Source: an uncultured Aquimonas sp. (GTDB lineage Bacteria; Pseudomonadota; Gammaproteobacteria; Xanthomonadales; Xanthomonadaceae). From it: a DNA stretch of 27,526 nucleotides. Shown piece by piece: positions 24,996 through 27,526 of this stretch. Under the pieces are notes generated by a model. The model ran no database searches and was not told the DNA's origin. It saw only the letters and a program-made list of their open reading frames with translations. Within the stretch, counting starts at the first letter, position 1; every line of letters begins with the position of its first letter. Both the position numbers and the translations under genes were made by a program. Where the stretch lies: NCBI RefSeq assembly GCF_937888285.1, contig NZ_CALART010000035.1, positions 1-27,526 of the forward strand, written 5' to 3'.

Positions 24996-25653
24996 GAAGG
25001 ACCGCCGCGATCAGCTTGTAAAAGTATCCTTGGTAGGGGTCACCGAGGCTCACGGCAAGCACAGGTTCGTCAAGGGTGTACCTGCCATCCGGGCGAGCGA
25101 GGTACTCGGCTTCGATTTGCGGGTCGGTTACCGCGAGGCAGTAGGGCAACTGTTCATGCGTGAACTCTCCGCGAACAATTCGCTTCGGATAATCACCGGA
25201 TTTGGCTCCGACAACTAGGGTCAGTGATGGAACTTTGACTAGATATAGCGACGCCTCAGATATGAAGGTGTCAGGAACCCGGTTATTAGTGAACGCATAG
25301 CCGCTGAACCCGGGGTCCCAAAGCGAAGCTGGATTGTCGAGCCACGCGTCGATGCTTCCGAAGTCGAGGGTCCCCTGTTGCGCCCAATAGTAGCCGTCGT
25401 CGATCAGGTGATTCTCAGGCTGGTGTGGGAGCGCCTGGTGCGCCAGAAACTGAACAGAAAGAACGTGCAACAAATCGGGGTCACGTCCATCCTGGTAGCG
25501 ACGTTCGGCAATCGAGATCTCGTGCGTCGGTCGGGGGCTAACCGGCCTTATCCATGCTCCTGGTCGCCCCTGAATAAGTTCTTTGCCGGCAACGCACCGA
25601 CCCGACGTCTTCCGAGAGTTTGCGAAGCACACAAATTCCTTCAAGTAAGGCAA
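24979..25653 (-). CDS. dual OB domain (DuOB)-like protein
   Basis: 224 residues. The start is TTG at 25651-25653, supported by GGGAGG at 25659-25664, five nt upstream; no in-frame ATG precedes it. LKEFVCFANSRKTSGRCVAG (4-23), AWIRPVS (33-39), LLHVLSVQFL and HQPENHLIDDGYYW (77-90) match the proteins I know as dual OB domain-containing, with two predicted OB-like beta-barrels. The C-terminal half has the expected strands (LVVGAKSGDYPKRIVRGEF, YCLAVTDPQIEAEYLARPDG, LAVSLGDPYQGYFYKLIAAVL). OB folds usually bind nucleic acid or nucleotides; the ligand is not visible. It is the first gene of the four-gene low-G+C operon and its 3' end overlaps the DUF488 gene. I recall such proteins beside DUF488 elsewhere but cannot check. 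Confidence 0.72.
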   Translation of the reverse strand: MPYLKEFVCFANSRKTSGRCVAGKELIQGRPGAWIRPVSPRPTHEISIAERRYQDGRDPDLLHVLSVQFLAHQALPHQPENHLIDDGYYWAQQGTLDFGSIDAWLDNPASLWDPGFSGYAFTNNRVPDTFISEASLYLVKVPSLTLVVGAKSGDYPKRIVRGEFTHEQLPYCLAVTDPQIEAEYLARPDGRYTLDEPVLAVSLGDPYQGYFYKLIAAVLHDRRF

Positions 25654-26087
25654 TGAGGCCTCCCGATGTACCGTTTGTGGAAGCTAGCGTTAGATATGAA
25701 CGGAACGTGCCAGTCTGCTGAAGCGCGTCGGCAGGCGGGGCGGATTAACCGCCATTTATGGCCACAAATCCATTGCATCTGGCCCGCCGGCCATAGCTCG
25801 CGAGTCGACTTCAAATCACGATCTTCCATAGAGCCACCCGGATTCAAGCGTCTTCCCATTGATCCACGCGTGCCCGCTCCGATGCTAGGTCAGGCAGCGG
25901 CCTAAGCGCCATCATCTCAACTCACCTGCAACTTCAACCATTCATCCTGCCAGCAAGCTACCGCGATCGATGGCCTCTATCAACCCGCGTTTCTAGACGC
26001 TCTCCCTGCCTCTGTTCGGATTTGGCACAAACCCAGCACCCCCCAAGCCGCATGCCTCGAGGCATATCCACTCGAGGAAGCCCACCC
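25654..26087. other. 434-bp intergenic region with palindromes
   Basis: No recognised gene; a 72-residue minus-strand frame (25641-25859) lacks family resemblance. It must hold the promoter of the dual-OB/DUF488 operon, but no clear -35/-10 pair stands out. At 26052-26065 there is a perfect 14-bp palindrome ATGCCTCGAGGCAT, overlapping a second pairing CCTCGAG/CTCGAGG (26055-26061 with 26071-26077). These two mutually exclusive stems lie just beyond the stop codon of the deacetylase gene and could act at its 3' end. Confidence 0.5.
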
Positions 26088-27077
26088 TCACCCCGTACAA
26101 AACACCCGCGGCAACCCGAATATCCCCTCAAACAGCGCCGGCGCCACATACGGCTCGATCGGCTCGCGCCGGATGTCGTAGTCGTCCCCCGCGTCCATGC
26201 CTTGAAACCCGCCGTAGTACGAGAAGGCATAGCGCACCCCGGCCTCACGCAGCACTTGGCGAGTGTCGGTGTTGAAGCTGTCGCGGTTGCCGACCGGGTA
26301 GGCGAAGGCGGTCAAGGGGCGGCCCAGTTCGGTGTGCAGGCGTTCGGCGCAGCCGAGGATCTCTTCGCGCTGCTCGTCGATCGGCAGTCGCGACAGCACG
26401 GGGTGGTGCATGGTGTGGCCGCCGATGTGCATGCCGTTCGCCTGCATGTCGCGCAGCATGTCCCAGCTCATCCACTGCTCGCGGGCGGCGGGCTGTTCGG
26501 CTTCGGGCAGTTGGGCCAGGCGCTGCAGCAGGGCCTGGGCGCGTTCGCCGGGCAGTCGCTTGTACAGGCGCAGCAGTTGACGCACGGTTTCGGGTTTGGC
26601 GGCGGGGCTCAGGTCCAGGGTCGGCAGTTCGAAGTCCGGGAGCTCCAGGCTGCTGGCGCTGGTGCTGTCGATCAGGGCGTTGATGGCGTCCCACCAGGGC
26701 AGGCGCGGGTTGTCGATGTAGCCGGTGGCGATGAAGAAAGTGGCGCGTGCGCCTTCGTGGCGCAGCACCTCGAAGGCGGCGTGGTAGTTGTCGCTGTAGC
26801 CGTCATCGAAGGTCACCAGCACGAAGCGGCCGCGGCTGCGACGGGCGTCTTCGATGTCGTCGGGGGTGATCAGCTCGGCGTGGCGCTTGAGAAAGCGGAT
26901 CTGCGCGGCGAATTCGTCGACGCTGGCGCTGATCACGCCGGGGTCGCAGTAGCTGGGCAGGTTGCTGGCGATGCGGTGGTAGTTCAGGCACAGCAGGCCG
27001 CGTGGGCGGTAGACGGTGCGCAGCAGGGCCAGGGCGCCGCTGTGTTTCAGGGCGTGGGCCAGCAGCAGTCGCTTCAT
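26088..27077 (-). CDS. polysaccharide deacetylase (NodB homology domain)
   Basis: 329 residues from ATG 27075-27077 with GGGGAG at 27085-27090 (7-nt spacing). NodB motifs in order: LVTFDDGYSDNYHAAFEVL (motif 1, catalytic Asp and metal Asp, about residues 103-121), GGHTMHHPVLS (motif 2, His-x3-His metal ligands, about 220), the WMSWDML strand before it, and AFAYPVGNRDSF (motif 3, about 260). The N-terminal GLLCLNYHRIASN and SVDEFAAQIRFLKRH are typical of deacetylases encoded near exopolysaccharide clusters in Xanthomonads. It presumably removes N- or O-acetyl groups from a polysaccharide. There is no clear signal peptide, although the short hydrophobic start could be a membrane anchor. A monocistronic gene here; it could serve the same polysaccharide pathway as the exosortase A-type genes (inference). 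Confidence 0.9.
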   Translation of the reverse strand: MKRLLLAHALKHSGALALLRTVYRPRGLLCLNYHRIASNLPSYCDPGVISASVDEFAAQIRFLKRHAELITPDDIEDARRSRGRFVLVTFDDGYSDNYHAAFEVLRHEGARATFFIATGYIDNPRLPWWDAINALIDSTSASSLELPDFELPTLDLSPAAKPETVRQLLRLYKRLPGERAQALLQRLAQLPEAEQPAAREQWMSWDMLRDMQANGMHIGGHTMHHPVLSRLPIDEQREEILGCAERLHTELGRPLTAFAYPVGNRDSFNTDTRQVLREAGVRYAFSYYGGFQGMDAGDDYDIRREPIEPYVAPALFEGIFGLPRVFCTG

Positions 27078-27182
27078 GCGGTATCTCCCCTCAGAGGCCG
27101 CGATGTGTGGGGTCCGCGCTGCGGCCCCGTGGACGCGGGCGCTTGCGCGCGCCGCCGTGTGTTTGAGGCGCGCCCGCGCGCG
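27078..27182. promoter_or_regulatory. upstream region of deacetylase gene
   Basis: About 105 bp between the start codon and the first terminal repeat. It holds the GGGGAG ribosome binding site. No promoter hexamers are convincing in this very G+C-rich stretch. Confidence 0.3.
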
Positions 27183-27526
27183 GTGTCGCGCCTGCGGTCG
27201 CGCCTGACTTGGCGTCGCGCGCTTCCGCTGTTGCCGTCGCCCCCGCGCAGGCGGGGGCCCAGGTGAGGCTCGACGCAGTCGCAAGACCACTGGATCCCCG
27301 CCTGCGCGGGGATGACGAATGCCGGTGTCTTCGGAATCCGCTGGCCCGCGCCACGGAGCTGAGAGGGTGGCAGCGTGCAGCCACGCGCAGTGTCGCGCCT
27401 GCGTTCGCGCCTGCCTTGGCATCGCGCGCTTCCGCTGTCGCCGGCGCCCCTGCGCAGGCGAGGGCCCAGGAGAGGCTCGACGCAGTCGCAAGACCACTGG
27501 ATCCCCGCCTGCGCGGGGATGACGAA
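27183..27526. repeat. two direct 137-bp stem-loop repeats
   Basis: Units 27183-27319 and 27390-27526 (the second reaching the window end) are nearly identical over 137 bp, 207 bp apart. Each begins GTGTCGCGCCTGCG and holds CGCGCGCTTCCGCTG. Each also has an inner palindrome CCCC(C/T)GCGCAGGCG(G/A)GGGC near its middle and an inverted partner CCCCGCCTGCGCGGGG near its end, followed by ATGACGAA. This is a MITE/REP-type dispersed element familiar from Xanthomonads and other Gammaproteobacteria. Confidence 0.88.

Noticed and set aside
25641..25859. 72-residue minus-strand gene upstream of the dual-OB gene
   Set aside because: No ribosome binding site or family resemblance; it overlaps the start of the dual-OB gene and the required promoter region.

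Overview
The window is about 70% G+C through most of its length. It looks like a chromosomal segment of a gammaproteobacterium of the Lysobacterales (Xanthomonadales). The grounds are a protein-rich mix of ECF sigma factor plus Ser/Thr kinase, many exported beta-helix and beta-propeller proteins ending in a short Phe-x-x-Gly-Phe-Glu tail, and several stem-loop repeat families of the kind I associate with that order. No rRNA or tRNA gene, CRISPR array or intact mobile element was seen. All names rest on reading the translated sequence; no database search was possible.

Layout: 1-480 is an array of REP-like repeats. It abuts the stop codon of a minus-strand TPR/methyltransferase-like gene (479-2512). 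Divergent from that gene is a regulatory unit of ECF sigma factor (2763-3335), membrane Ser/Thr kinase with a TPR tail (3426-6188) and a secreted beta-propeller (6255-7550). Next comes a block built around genes I recognise from exosortase A loci: a PLP-dependent decarboxylase (7570-8817, minus) and two alpha/beta hydrolases (12384-13133 and 13118-14026). They are interleaved with two tandem paralogous right-handed beta-helix proteins (9087-10529 and 10611-12011). No exosortase, acyl-CoA ligase or PEP-CTERM protein is present. Two copies of a roughly 180-nt covarying RNA-like element with its own terminator hairpin bracket the hydrolase pair (12086-12263 and 14584-14764). CRP/Clp-like operators sit directly before the decarboxylase and before the second beta-helix gene.

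From 14816 to 20905 lie three more exported proteins: a beta-helix with choice-of-anchor Q, an Ig-like protein and a PQQ-like propeller. The PQQ-like gene is followed by five tandem 126-bp repeats and a run of perfect stem-loops (21026-21880), then a dienelactone-hydrolase-like gene (22073-22987).

The most interesting block is 23370-25653, a low-G+C, tightly overlapping minus-strand operon. It encodes a dual-OB-like protein (TTG start), two different DUF488 proteins and a DUF413/MaoP-like protein with a C-terminal cysteine cluster. It lies beside a transposase fragment and looks like a horizontally acquired accessory system. The window ends with a polysaccharide deacetylase (26088-27077) and two direct 137-bp stem-loop repeats.

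Working together, the high-G+C part reads as envelope and exopolysaccharide-related functions plus many secreted repeat proteins. The low-G+C operon is a separate, probably mobile, module.
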